From JACOND01 sp965202795 (GTDB lineage Bacteria; Bdellovibrionota; Bdellovibrionia; Bdellovibrionales; UBA1609): DNA of 64,000 nucleotides. This document shows positions 9,220 to 17,154 of this stretch, piece by piece. The translations under genes and the position numbers were made by a program. The notes beneath the pieces are model-generated. The model searched no databases and was not told the DNA's origin. It was given only the letters and a program-made list of their open reading frames with translations. The stretch is from assembly GCA_965202795.1 (NCBI GenBank), contig OZ241848.1, positions 434,001 to 498,000 of the forward strand, read 5' to 3'. Numbering within the stretch: position 1 is the stretch's first letter; the number at the start of each line of letters is the position of its first letter.

Positions 9220-9394
9220 ATTAAATAAGGGGATATGCTGCCAAAAAAACGCTGATTTTTCAAGCGCTGCCGGCAAAAAATTTTAGAGGGGCCAGAGGCG
9301 CAAAGGCTAAAGCCGGCGCCGGCCGGCCGCGAAAGGCAAAATTGGTTAGAAAGCTGCGGGGCAAAAGGCAAAAAAAAAGCCCTCGGACCCCGCT

Positions 9395-9545
9395 TCAGCC
9401 CCGAAGTCCCGGCAAACCGCCTCCGCTGCTGCCCCGGCCCCGAAGGGCTAGAGCAACTGCCTCAGCCGCTGCCTCAACTCCGAAAGGCTATTGAAGGCTG
9501 CCTCTCTCGCTGCCCCCGCTCCGAAAAGCAATGGCCGCTCAATCA
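9395..9545. repeat. Degenerate GC-rich tandem repeats, about 50-60 bp period
   Basis: A CTGCC(T/C)C...CGCTGCC...CTCCGAAAGGC pattern recurs about three times (CCGAAGTCCC, CCGAAGGGCT, CCGAAAGGCT, CCGAAAAGCA mark successive units). Imperfect, with no gene. Function unknown. Confidence 0.5.
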
Positions 9546-9662
9546 GCTGCCCGCAATAAGCCTAAAGGCTTCAGCGAGCTTCCTCGGACTATTCTTTAGT
9601 ATAGCGCAGGTTTTCGGCGATCTAAGAGTTTTTTGCGGTTTTTTTGATTTTTTTTGCAATTT

Positions 9663-9830
9663 TTTAAAGTTTTCCACATTTTTTGTTTGTGTTTTGGGTT
9701 TTTTAGGGATTTTTAGAAGATTTTTTTGAGAATTTTTAAAGTTTTCCACATTTTTTGGTTTGTGTTTTGCGGTTTTTAGGGATTTTTAGAAGATTTTTTT
9801 GAGAATTTTTTAAAGTTTTCAAAAATTTTA
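9663..9830. repeat. T-rich tandem repeat, about 72-bp unit, 2.2 copies
   Basis: AAAGTTTTCCACATTTTTT begins units at 9666 and 9738, and AAAGTTTTCAAAAATTTT starts a partial third at 9812. Each full unit also carries TTTTTAGGGATTTTTAGAAG. TTTTCCACA resembles a DnaA box (TTATCCACA) with one mismatch, and the strand is almost pure T and G. No replication gene is nearby, so an origin role is only a possibility. Confidence 0.75.
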
Positions 9831-9883
9831 GAGGGCCGGCGGCCCAAAAACGCAGCGCGCATCAGCCTGCCGCGAAATCAGCT

Positions 9884-11395
9884 TTAATGGAGGCTGTCTG
9901 TAATTTTGCGGAAAAGCCCGGGATGGCATGACTTCCCGGCGGCCGCGCCCTCAGCGGCGGCAGCTTTTTTTTGCCCGCCGCCTTTTTTGATGTCTTTAGA
10001 TCTGAGCCGCGCCGGAAATTCTTTTTCAGGGCTGCTTTCCCCTCCATTTTTCCCGCCCGGGTTTTTCGCGCGGGCCTCCTCCGCCGCCGCGCCTCCGCTT
10101 CCGCCTCTGAAACTCACTTCCACAAAAACAAATCTGTCATGTCTGTTGGGCCGGCCTATCAGCCGCTCCCGATCCTCCGATGAAGTCACAGGCTTGTCCA
10201 AAGGCGTTTGCGCAAAGGGCCGGCCGCGCGGCGCCGGCTGATGGCGGTTTAAAAGATGCCCGGCCCAGGAGTCTCCCTTTTCAGCTGCTGCCATGAGCCA
10301 GCTGCGGGCCAAAGCCGGGTTTTGCCTCACTCCATGCCCGTTTAAGAGCATCACTCCCATCATTGTCTGGGCCGTCACATGCCCCTTGCGCGCCGCATCG
10401 CGATAAAGCTTAAAGGCGGCTATTTCATCTGGAGACAGGCCCTCGCCTCTGTAAAGCATCCCAGCCAAAGCGGTTTTGGCTTCTGGATGGCCATGGCGCG
10501 CCGCCCATCGCAGCATTGAGAGGGCTTCCTGGCCCCGGTCATTATAAAGGAGCTTAAGGCCCCAATGCAGCTGCGCCCTGACATGCCCATGGCTTGCAGC
10601 CGCCAGAAGATATCGATCCCCGCCTCTGACAGCCGGACTGATGAGGGCCAGCCTGTAAAGCGCTTCCAGATGTCTTTTTTTGGCCAGCTTGTTCAAGCCA
10701 ATGATTTTTTGTCTGATGATGGCGCTGTCCGGCTTCTGAGACAGCGGCAGGCTCAGCAGCTTTTGCAGCTCTTTGACGGACACGGCCTGAAAAAGGTTGC
10801 CGTAAGCCCGGGAGACCACGCCTATAACGGCCCCCTCTTCGCTGATGACCGGCAGGCCGGACTGCCCGCTCTCCCCAGCAATAGCGTCAGAGAGAAAATA
10901 GTAAAAAACCTTTCCGTCCACAAACTGCGGAACGCTCTCCCTGGTTTTTTGCAGCAGCCCTCCTGAAGTTTGGGGGATATAAATTTCCCCCGGCATTTTT
11001 TCCGGAGAAAAGCCGCCCAAATCAAGAAAGGCATTTAATTCCGGCGCCGGCCTTGTTTTTAAAACGGCCAGATTGGATAAAAAGGAAATGGCTCTGATGC
11101 CCCTGAAATGAAGCTCCCGCCCGGAGGGCAGAGCCTCTATGCGGACAACAGGCGCGGCGGCGGAGGAATAGCCGGAAAAAACAGCGGCGCTTGTGGCGAT
11201 TAAGCCCTCGCTTATGGCAAAGCCGGACACAGAGAGGCCATTGACTGTGACCGTGACAAGGCTGGAGGAGAAGTTTTCCGCCTGAAAGCGCCTGGCAAAA
11301 GCCGGCGCGGAGCTGATTTCCTCTGCTGAAATGGCGGCGGAGGAAAAAAGCGGGGCGCAGACAGCCGCAAAAAAGATCCAAAAGCGCCGCGGCAT
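9884..11395 (-). CDS. Secreted protein: degenerate trypsin-like domain plus Sel1 repeats
   Basis: I start at the ATG at 11395 because it opens a clean signal peptide (MPRRFWIFFAAVCAPLFSSA, cut near AISAEE); an upstream frame exists but adds no known domain. Residues about 40-210 show a trypsin-like pattern: SGFAISEGLIATSAAVF (catalytic histidine replaced by alanine), SNLAVLKT (aspartate replaced by asparagine) and AGESGQSGLPVIS (GxSGxP serine kept). This suggests a non-proteolytic fold. Sel1 repeats follow at about 230-380 (LYRLALISPA, AKTALAGMLYRGEGLSPDEIAAF, AQTMMGVMLLNGHGVRQNP). The tail is charged and low complexity. It is a paralogue of 2594-4423. Confidence 0.75.
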   Translation of the reverse strand: MPRRFWIFFAAVCAPLFSSAAISAEEISSAPAFARRFQAENFSSSLVTVTVNGLSVSGFAISEGLIATSAAVFSGYSSAAAPVVRIEALPSGRELHFRGIRAISFLSNLAVLKTRPAPELNAFLDLGGFSPEKMPGEIYIPQTSGGLLQKTRESVPQFVDGKVFYYFLSDAIAGESGQSGLPVISEEGAVIGVVSRAYGNLFQAVSVKELQKLLSLPLSQKPDSAIIRQKIIGLNKLAKKRHLEALYRLALISPAVRGGDRYLLAAASHGHVRAQLHWGLKLLYNDRGQEALSMLRWAARHGHPEAKTALAGMLYRGEGLSPDEIAAFKLYRDAARKGHVTAQTMMGVMLLNGHGVRQNPALARSWLMAAAEKGDSWAGHLLNRHQPAPRGRPFAQTPLDKPVTSSEDRERLIGRPNRHDRFVFVEVSFRGGSGGAAAEEARAKNPGGKNGGESSPEKEFPARLRSKDIKKGGGQKKAAAAEGAAAGKSCHPGLFRKITDSLH

Positions 11396-11615
11396 ATATG
11401 TTTGCCGGAACGGCCTCTCAGCCGCTCCTGGGCCATCTGCGGCGCGCGGCGGGCCTGGCTCAATGATGTTTTGGCTGTCCATAAAGCAAATTGCGCAAAA
11501 TGCCGAACCGCATAGCTCCAAAGCGGCTGCCTCAGCCCGCCGCCAAGCTATGCCTATAGCATGCCCGCCGCAGAGTCAAGCGGGGTTTGCCGGGCCGGGC
11601 TGGCGGCGGCGGCTG

Positions 11616-13337
11616 TCAGTTTTTTGGAAATAAAGGGGGGGGCTGCCGGATGATTGTTTGGCCGCCTTCCGCCCGGCCGGGCGGGCCGCCCCATTTCAGG
11701 GATTCCCGCCCCGGCCCCAAGCCATCTTTGGGAAGCGGCCCGCCAAGGATTTTCAGCATTTCCCCCATTTTTTCCGGCATCACGGGGAACAGCAGAGCGC
11801 CGCTGATCCGCAGGGCCTCCAAAGAAACAGCCAAAACCCGCCCGGCGGCCTCTTTATCGGTTTTGATCAGCTTCCAGGGCGCCTGGCTTTCCAGAAAGCG
11901 GTTGACCTCTGTGAGAAGCGCGTCCACAGACTCTAAGGCCTGGCTCAGCTGAAACTCCCTGATGTTCCGCTCCACATCGGAGACAGCTGTTTCCGTCAGC
12001 TTCTTGAGGTTTTTCGCCTCAGAAATAAGTTTTTTTTCCGCCAGGCTGCCAGGCTCTCCATTTGCCTGCCCATCGGCCCGGCCGGCCTCAAAAAAAATGC
12101 TTTTTAAAGGGAGTTTCCCCTCAAAGCCGGTTTCCGCCAGCCTCGCCAGCCGGCTGAGCAGATTGCCAGCCTGATCTGAAAGATCTTGATGAATCCTCTG
12201 AATCATCCGCTCCTTTGAGATAAAGGCGTCGCTTCCAAGGGGAATGTCTCTGGCCAAAAAATACCGAAGCTCGGAAACTCCAAGCTCTTCAGCAAGGGCA
12301 AGAGGATCCAGCCGCTCTCCGCCCGACTTGCTCATTTTTTCCCGGCTTTTGTTTAGAAGCCAGCCGTGGGCCACTATGGCTTTTGGCAGCGGCAGCCCGA
12401 GGGCCATCAGCAGGCAGGGCCAGTAAACCCCATGGGTCATTAAAATATCCTTGCCAATCAAATGGACGGCGCCGGCTGTCAGCCACCACTTTTTAAAATC
12501 CCGGACATCCTCATCCAGAAGGCTCCCATAGCCCGCGCCGTTTATATAGTTAAGAAGAGCGTCCACCCAAACATAAGCGACATAGCCGGAGTCAAAGGGC
12601 AGCTCAATCCCCCAGGAAACCCTTTTTTTGGGGCGGCTGACACAGAGATCCCGCAAAGGCTTTCGCAAAAAGCCTGTGATCTCATTTTGCCTGTGGGGCG
12701 GCCTGATAAACTGCGGATGGCTTTTTAGATGCTCCTTCAGCTGATTTTGATATTTGGACATTTTAAAAAAATAGCCTTTTTCCTCAAGCGGAATGACCTC
12801 CTTTCCAGAAGGGGATTTGCCATCAACAAGGTCTTTTTCGGTATAAAAGGCCTCCTCGCTCACGCAATACCAGCCCTTGTGCGAGCCGGGGTAAATATCC
12901 CCTTTGTCATAAAGCTCCCGCAGAGCTTTTTGAACAGCTTTCGTGTGGTCGGTCCGATCGGGCTGGCTCGCGCTCCGGTATTTGTGGGAGGTGTAAAAAA
13001 ACAGGCCGCGGCGGAAGCGGCCCTTCCCGCCGGCGGGATCTTCGGGGGGGGATTCATCCCCAAAATCAATGTCAATGTGAAGCTTTTTCCATGCCTCTAT
13101 ATAAAGGGCGCGCGTTTTTGCGCAGTGATCTTCAGGGCTGAGGCCCGCCGCCCTGGCCGCCTCAAGGGCTTTTTGGCCATGCTCGTCAGTCCCCGTGAGG
13201 AAAAATGTCTCGCAGCCAAACAGCCTGTGAAACCGCCTCAAAATATCGGCCATGATGGCGCTGTAGGCTGTCCCCAAGTGAGGCTTGTCGTTTACATAAA
13301 AGATGGGGGTTGTGATATAAAAAAGCCCGCGGCTCAT
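11616..13337 (-). CDS. metG: Methionyl-tRNA synthetase
   Basis: Charges tRNA-Met. The 573-residue class I synthetase has the HIGH signature as HLGT at residues 20-23, the FFLTGTDEHGQKALEAA block near 45-60, and KMSKS near 331-335. The zinc-knuckle cysteine pairs of the long MetG form are absent, as in the short type, and there is no C-terminal tRNA-binding domain. Compared with my memory of the family, about 28 extra residues (PPEDPAGGKGRFRRGLFFY and neighbours, near residues 97-125) lie between the IDFD and RTDH segments. A ftsB-like gene lies upstream in the same direction. Confidence 0.93.
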   Translation of the reverse strand: MSRGLFYITTPIFYVNDKPHLGTAYSAIMADILRRFHRLFGCETFFLTGTDEHGQKALEAARAAGLSPEDHCAKTRALYIEAWKKLHIDIDFGDESPPEDPAGGKGRFRRGLFFYTSHKYRSASQPDRTDHTKAVQKALRELYDKGDIYPGSHKGWYCVSEEAFYTEKDLVDGKSPSGKEVIPLEEKGYFFKMSKYQNQLKEHLKSHPQFIRPPHRQNEITGFLRKPLRDLCVSRPKKRVSWGIELPFDSGYVAYVWVDALLNYINGAGYGSLLDEDVRDFKKWWLTAGAVHLIGKDILMTHGVYWPCLLMALGLPLPKAIVAHGWLLNKSREKMSKSGGERLDPLALAEELGVSELRYFLARDIPLGSDAFISKERMIQRIHQDLSDQAGNLLSRLARLAETGFEGKLPLKSIFFEAGRADGQANGEPGSLAEKKLISEAKNLKKLTETAVSDVERNIREFQLSQALESVDALLTEVNRFLESQAPWKLIKTDKEAAGRVLAVSLEALRISGALLFPVMPEKMGEMLKILGGPLPKDGLGPGRESLKWGGPPGRAEGGQTIIRQPPPLFPKN

Positions 13338-13380
13338 GCTTACAGTTTATCCCATGCCGCGGGATGGGATTCAAGAGGGG

Positions 13381-13686
13381 CTAAATTTTGTCGGGGAAAA
13401 TAAAAATCAGCTCGCCCTCGCCGGCAAAATCCAGCCTCTCCCTGGCCCGGCCCTCCACAAAATCAGGATCGGAGGCTTTGCTGATTTCCTTTTTGAGCCA
13501 CTCTGTTTTGCTCTGAAACTGCCGGGTCCTGGCCCGCGCGCGGCCCAGATCCCCGCTCAGGCTGAAAATTTGAAAAACAGCCCCGCCGGCCAGAAGATTC
13601 CAGGCCAGAAACAGCAGGCAGACAGCCAGGACGGCAAAGGGCCTGCCGAGCCATGTTTTGATTAAGGTTTTGACCGCGCTGATCAT
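13381..13686 (-). CDS. FtsB/DivIC-type septum formation protein
   Basis: A 101-residue protein with a short cytoplasmic N-terminus, one membrane segment (FAVLAVCLLFLAWNLLAGG, about 16-34), a coiled coil (LGRARARTRQFQSKTEWLKKEI) and a C-terminal part VEGRARERLDFAGEGELIFIF that matches the conserved end of FtsB/DivIC proteins (RLDM..PGE). These act in the divisome with FtsL and FtsQ in the periplasm. It lies upstream of metG with a 43-bp gap and is probably cotranscribed. Assignment rests on size, topology and the C-terminal motif. Confidence 0.8.
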   Translation of the reverse strand: MISAVKTLIKTWLGRPFAVLAVCLLFLAWNLLAGGAVFQIFSLSGDLGRARARTRQFQSKTEWLKKEISKASDPDFVEGRARERLDFAGEGELIFIFPDKI

Positions 13687-13998
13687 ATATAAAATTTCCG
13701 GTTAAAAAAGAATAAAAAAGGCCGCCTGCCCTCAAAATACCGCTTTTAGGGGGGAAAACAAGCAAAAATTCAAAAAAGCTCCGGCGCGGGGGCGGGGGCC
13801 GGGGGGCGCGCCCTCTTTTCCTCCCCCGCCCCTTTAAAGTTAGGCGAAAGCAGGGCCATGGCCAGATGAAAGGGGAGCGGGGGGGGAGGCGCCTTTCCGG
13901 CATATTCAGGATCAAAAAAGGGCAGCGGCAGCGGGGGTTTTGACACAGCGCCTTTAAAATTTTTGCGCCGGCCTGAAAACTGTATTAAAAAAACCGCC

Positions 13999-14622
13999 AT
14001 GCGGGATTTTGTCAGCTTTGATTTGGAAACCACGGGGACTTTAAGCCACGCTGACCACATTGTGGAGGTGGCTGCCGTTCGCTTCAGGCGCGGGGAGCCG
14101 GCGGAGACTTTTCAAAGGCTCGTGGGGATAAGCTCTCCCATGCCGGAGCAGGCCACGGCGATCAACGGCATCACTGATGAAATGCTTGCGGGGAAGCCCT
14201 CAATAAAGGAGACGCTTCCAGAGCTGGCCGCTTTCTGCGGGCGATCTGTTTTGACTGCCCACAACGCCCCTTTTGACTTTCAGTTTCTGCTTCGGGCGAT
14301 TGAGGAGTTTCAGCAGCCGGCCCCCCAGGGCCTGGTCCTGGACACCTGCCAGCTTTCCCGCAGGGCTTTCCCAGGCCTTTTGAATTACAAGCTGGGCACA
14401 ATATGTGATTATTTGGGCATTTCCCCAGAGGGAAAGTTTCACAGGGCGGAGGCTGACGCTGTCTGCTGCGGGCGGCTTTTTGCGAAAATTTTGGAAAAGG
14501 CCCCCTGCGGGGAGGATATTCAAAAGCTGATCAAGTTTTCCGGCCGGCCGGCCCTTCAGTTCCCTCAAACCTTCAGAGAGGGGCAAATGTCTTTATTTGA
14601 TCGATCCCCGCCCGCGCTTTAA
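13999..14622 (+). CDS. DnaQ-like 3'-5' exonuclease (DEDDh family)
   Basis: A 207-residue exonuclease from the ATG at 13999. Motif Exo I is FDLETTG (Asp8, Glu10), Exo II is HNAPFDFQFL, and Exo III is HRAEADAVCCG with the catalytic histidine and aspartate. This is the epsilon-subunit/PolC-exonuclease family, which removes mismatched 3' ends or trims DNA or RNA. Without dnaE nearby I cannot say if it is the replicative proofreading subunit or a stand-alone enzyme. An in-frame ATG at 13963 would add 12 residues without family similarity. Confidence 0.85.
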   Translation: MRDFVSFDLETTGTLSHADHIVEVAAVRFRRGEPAETFQRLVGISSPMPEQATAINGITDEMLAGKPSIKETLPELAAFCGRSVLTAHNAPFDFQFLLRAIEEFQQPAPQGLVLDTCQLSRRAFPGLLNYKLGTICDYLGISPEGKFHRAEADAVCCGRLFAKILEKAPCGEDIQKLIKFSGRPALQFPQTFREGQMSLFDRSPPAL

Positions 14623-15020
14623 GCTGGAGCATTTTTGCCGCATGGCATCAGGCTTTTCCGGCCGCGCCAGACTCAGCAAAAACAAGATTTAATAAGGGCT
14701 GGCTCTAAGGCCGCGCAAATGACCTATATAAGAGATCACTGCGCCGACATGGGACGAAAGATCGCCGTGGCCAAAAGTCATGCCGCCCCTGGAAGCCCCG
14801 GAAGCCTGGAAGCCTCGGAAGCCTGGAAGCCCCGGAGCCGCCGCCCGCGCCCGGAGGCTGACCGCGGCTGAAACCAGGGAGCTTAAGCATATCAAAATCC
14901 ACAATCTCCCCATGGCCAAGCTGGCCGGCAAGATCAAGCCCGGCTTTTAGTTTTCCGGCGCTTTCCCCCCCGGCAATCAGCCCGTTACGCCAGGGGTTTT
15001 TTTTATGAGACAATGCGGCT
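14623..15020. other. Intergenic region with short direct repeats
   Basis: Nearly 400 bp with no supported gene. At 14789-14837 the motif GGAAGCC(T/C)(C/G)GGAAGCCTGGAAGCC runs as 8-17 bp direct repeats. A T-run follows CGTTACGCCAGGGG near 14990-15005, possibly a weak terminator for the exonuclease gene. Confidence 0.45.
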
Positions 15021-15245
15021 ATGAAAAACACGGGCGGAGAGAGCGCGGGCCAGCGCATGCTGCGCCAGCAAATAAGCCCGCCAACCCGCAAAAACAGAGG
15101 GTTTTTCGCCAAATCCGCGCTGCCGGCCCGGCGGGGCAAAGTGTCTCATGGCTTGAAAAATCTCATGGCTGAACTGCTTTTCTGGGCTGCGCTTGTGGGG
15201 TTTTTCGCCGTCTGCGCCTGGGCAGTCAGCGAGGGCTTTCTATAA
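15021..15245 (+). CDS. Possible small membrane protein
   Basis: A 74-residue frame whose last 26 residues (MAELLFWAALVGFFAVCAW start) form one membrane segment with a short outside end. There is no ribosome-binding site at 15021. The internal ATG at 15165 is also possible and would give a 26-residue single-pass peptide. The DNA at 15135-15165 (GCAAAGTGTCTCA) recurs at 20103, so part of the frame is repeat DNA. Unrecognised and doubtful. Confidence 0.35.
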   Translation: MKNTGGESAGQRMLRQQISPPTRKNRGFFAKSALPARRGKVSHGLKNLMAELLFWAALVGFFAVCAWAVSEGFL

Positions 15246-15251
15246 AATCTA

Positions 15252-15280
15252 TTGACAACTGGCCGGGGGCGGGTTATAAA
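15252..15280 (+). promoter_or_regulatory. Near-consensus sigma70 promoter without a downstream gene
   Basis: TTGACA (15252-15257) and TATAAA (15275-15280) are separated by exactly 17 bp. No protein gene follows on this strand. A hairpin and a strong terminator follow within 80 bp, which suggests a small RNA. Confidence 0.75.
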
Positions 15281-15543
15281 GAGAATAGTTTCTTTGTGAT
15301 TAAGCAGCCTTCCCGTGTGAAGGTGATCCTCCAGAGGGCGGGTTTTCCGTCCTCTTTTTTTTCAAAAATCACTGCATAACCTTGCGCGAGGCTGGCGACC
15401 GCTTGATTATTCCCGGCCAGGCAAGGCATGGGCATAGGCCAAAAAACCTTGGCCCGTTTTGGGTTTTTCACTAGGCCAAAAAAAACCGCCCCGGCGGCCC
15501 GGACTAATGGGTTGGTTTCCCCGATCAGAACGGGGGCGCCCAT
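15274..15543 (-). CDS. Doubtful 89-residue frame in repeat DNA
   Basis: The frame contains WPMPMPCLAG, which comes from the inverted GGCCTATGCCCATGCC repeat also found at 16268, 18803 and 22888, and its 3' end lies antisense to the putative small RNA and its terminator. WRITFTREG faintly recalls the GRITSGEH end of the hexapeptide proteins, so the region may be a scrambled remnant of such a gene. I do not believe it is an active gene but record it. Confidence 0.2.
   Translation of the reverse strand: MGAPVLIGETNPLVRAAGAVFFGLVKNPKRAKVFWPMPMPCLAGNNQAVASLAQGYAVIFEKKEDGKPALWRITFTREGCLITKKLFSL
15287..15362 (+). ncRNA. Putative small RNA of about 76 nt
   Basis: The transcript predicted from the promoter at 15252-15280 would begin near 15287. 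It would contain a hairpin CCTTC-CCGTGT-GAAGG (15308-15323), a linker TGATCCTCC, and a 9-bp terminator stem followed by seven T (15333-15362). There is no start codon with a ribosome site and no open frame of note. The linker region resembles the TGAAGTGATCCTGCC end of two hexapeptide genes on this strand (23613 and 24572), so base-pairing with those genes' antisense-strand mRNAs is conceivable. Not a family I recognise. Confidence 0.55.
15333..15362 (+). terminator. Rho-independent terminator of the putative small RNA
   Basis: AGAGGGCGG (15333-15341) pairs with CCGTCCTCT (15347-15355), one G-U pair, around a GTTTT loop, followed by T7 (15356-15362). Confidence 0.85.
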
Positions 15544-15640
15544 CGCTCGCGCTACCCACTCAAAACTTTGGGACTCTGGATTTTATACAGGCTTTGAAAT
15601 GGCGCCCGCCGCGCCGCAGCCGGGATTTAGCAGCCAGGCA

Positions 15641-15689
15641 GCCCCCGCGGGCCGGGCGGGGGCAAAATCATTACAGGCCCTGTTTAATG
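15641..15689. repeat. S repeat, copy 1 (hairpin plus CATTACAGGCCCTG)
   Basis: GCCCCCGCGGGCC-GGGCGGGGGC forms a GC-rich hairpin, followed by AAAATCATTACAGGCCCTG and TTTAATG. The same block occurs at 19280, 23560 and 24515, each just beyond the 3' end of a hexapeptide gene. Here no such gene follows, so it may mark a lost copy. Confidence 0.75.
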
Positions 15690-15718
15690 CCCTATCATTA
15701 GCTTTGCCGCCCACGCTG

Positions 15719-16147
15719 CTATGGATTGGCGCAGGCAAATCCCCTGAATTCTTCCATAATTTGAGTCCAACAGGCAATAGCAGAGGCCGATTCTTCTTCA
15801 GTAAGTGGCATGATTTTGTCTGTGTCTGGATCAGTTTTTATGACAATTCTCTTTTTACATGTTTCATTTTGTTGCTTTATTTGGCCCAGCTTCTCCTTCA
15901 ATTGTCTTTCTGTCTTATTTCCCTGATTAATTAAAATAGTCAGCAAAGGTTGTTGTATATTTCCAAAGCATTTCATAGTCTCATTGCTTAATAGTGAATC
16001 TCTATAAAAATTTAAGCAATTTATGCTGGTGTCTATATGCTGATTGCATTCTCTTATAAAGTCTGCCGCTTGGGAGCTGCTATTTGCCGCCCCCGCCTCG
16101 CTTTCCAGCCTCCCCGGAATGCTTAAAATTCCCCTTAAAAAACGCAA
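15719..16147 (-). CDS. Unknown cysteine-containing protein, probably 5'-truncated
   Basis: About 142 residues with five cysteines (ADFIRECNQH, INCLNFYRD, MKCFGN, NETCKKR, IACWTQ) and mostly helical sequence. The coding part is clearly poorer in GC than its neighbours, suggesting foreign origin or different selection. The upstream end is formed by R-repeat DNA and no ATG or ribosome-binding site starts the frame (only a TTG), so the original N-terminus has probably been lost. No family recognised. Confidence 0.4.
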   Translation of the reverse strand: MRFLRGILSIPGRLESEAGAANSSSQAADFIRECNQHIDTSINCLNFYRDSLLSNETMKCFGNIQQPLLTILINQGNKTERQLKEKLGQIKQQNETCKKRIVIKTDPDTDKIMPLTEEESASAIACWTQIMEEFRGFACANP

Positions 16148-16282
16148 GCCGGGGGGAACTAAGCGCTTCGGGGGGCAACCAGTTCAGCCATCCCTAAAAT
16201 GTTTCCGCCGGGGAAATATTTTAAGATGTTGCCCCGGCGGCAACATCTTTTATGGCCAGGGTTTTCGGCCTATGCCCATGCC
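16127..16282. repeat. R repeat, copy 1, with two hairpins
   Basis: A block of about 155 bp that begins ATTCCCCTTAAAA and ends GGCCTATGCCCATGCCCTGC. It contains TTTCC-GCCGG-GGAAA and an 11-bp perfect stem AAGATGTTGCC (16223-16233) with GGCAACATCTT (16239-16249). It lies just past the 3' end of the hexapeptide gene at 16291. Further copies are at 18660 and 22745, with a variant at 20341. A bidirectional terminator role is likely. Confidence 0.75.
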
Positions 16283-16290
16283 CTGCTTTT

Positions 16291-16758
16291 TTAATACTCC
16301 CCTGAAGTGATTTCGCCGCTTTTCAGATAGAATTTGAGGATTCGCGCATCGCCATAAACCCTCGCATCGCCGTCAACCAGCGCCTTGCCGAAAACCCTCG
16401 CATTGCCGTAAACCCTCGCATTGCCGTAAACCCATGCATTTTCGTAAACCCTCGCATTGCCGTAAACCCATGCATAGCCGGAAACCCGCGCATTATTGTA
16501 AATCACCGTATAGTCGCCAACAATCGCATGGCCTAAAACAATCGCGCGGCCTAAAACCAGCGCATGGCCGCAAACAGCCGCATTTTTGCCCACAAAAGCG
16601 GTCTTGGCCGCAAAGGCTGTGGCCGCCACAAAGCCCCCGCCGCTGCTATGAGGGGCGCCCTCAATGCCGGGGCCGCAGGGAGTGTCTTCCGCGGCGGCGG
16701 AAAACCCGAAAATCAGGAAAGCGCTCAAAAAAGCCGTTTTTAAGTGATTGTGTTTCAT
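16291..16758 (-). CDS. Secreted hexapeptide-repeat (left-handed beta-helix) protein, copy 1
   Basis: 155 residues from the ATG at 16758 (AAAGGAGGTATTTCC precedes it). Signal peptide MKHNHLKTAFLSAFLIFGF, cut after SAAAE. A conserved N-terminal cap follows (DTPCGPGIEGAPHSSGGG, then VAATAFAAKTAFVGKNAAVC) with two conserved cysteines that may form a disulfide. About 13 six-residue repeats of the form G-N-A-x-V-x (GNARVY, ENAWVY, GDARVY) predict a left-handed beta-helix as in hexapeptide transferases and YdcK-like proteins. The end, LKSGEITSGEY, is shared by the family. No catalytic residue is recognisable; a surface or structural role is inferred. Shares its 5' region with copies 3 and 4. Confidence 0.8.
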   Translation of the reverse strand: MKHNHLKTAFLSAFLIFGFSAAAEDTPCGPGIEGAPHSSGGGFVAATAFAAKTAFVGKNAAVCGHALVLGRAIVLGHAIVGDYTVIYNNARVSGYAWVYGNARVYENAWVYGNARVYGNARVFGKALVDGDARVYGDARILKFYLKSGEITSGEY

Positions 16759-16820
16759 GGAAATACCTCCTTTTTTTTGGTTATAGGAAAAACACACATA
16801 TCAAGCCATAAAAATAAAAA

Positions 16821-17154
16821 TTGGAGGGTGGAGGCGGCTTTTCGGGCGAACAAGCATGATTTGAGGATGCGCCCGATATTTCACTGGAAGAGGAGGAGGA
16901 TAGAGTCCCATGTGGCGATTTGTTTTTTGGCGTATTCAGTGTCTTACGCGCTGAAGGCTCAGCTGGAGGCGGCGGGCTTAAGCTGGAGCATTGATAGGAT
17001 CAGGGAGGTTTTGAAAGAGGATCAGCACAGTGTTTTAGAGGACGGGAAGACAGGGAAGAGGTATAAGGTTTTCAGCCCCATAACCCCTGAGATTCAGGCG
17101 GTTTATAAGGCCTTTCATTTAGAGAGAGCGTCCGGCTTTAAGCCTTCGCCTTGA
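16821..17154 (+). pseudogene. C-terminal remnant of an IS1634-type transposase, copy A
   Basis: The readable sequence HDLRMRPIFHWKRRRIESH, then VAICFLAYSVSYALKAQLE, then KVFSPITPEIQAVYKAF matches the end of IS1634/IS4-like transposases, where a RPxxHWxxxRIxxH segment contains the last catalytic residues. The catalytic N-terminal two-thirds is missing and the frame begins inside the upstream region of a hexapeptide gene. No inverted repeats were found. It cannot be active. Duplicated at 20906-21239 with one visible residue change (V to G). Confidence 0.75.

Larger units (their letters stand above)
9220..9883. other. Gene-free region with two repeat blocks
   Basis: About 660 bp without a credible gene between two leftward secreted-protein genes. 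It contains degenerate GC-rich repeats (9395-9545) and T-rich repeats (9663-9830), annotated separately. Short frames here are low-complexity lysine-rich or proline-rich strings and are not supported. Confidence 0.6.

Noticed and set aside
9543..9749. Lysine-rich 68-residue minus-strand frame
   Set aside because: It is entirely the T-rich tandem repeat read in reverse and has no ribosome-binding site.
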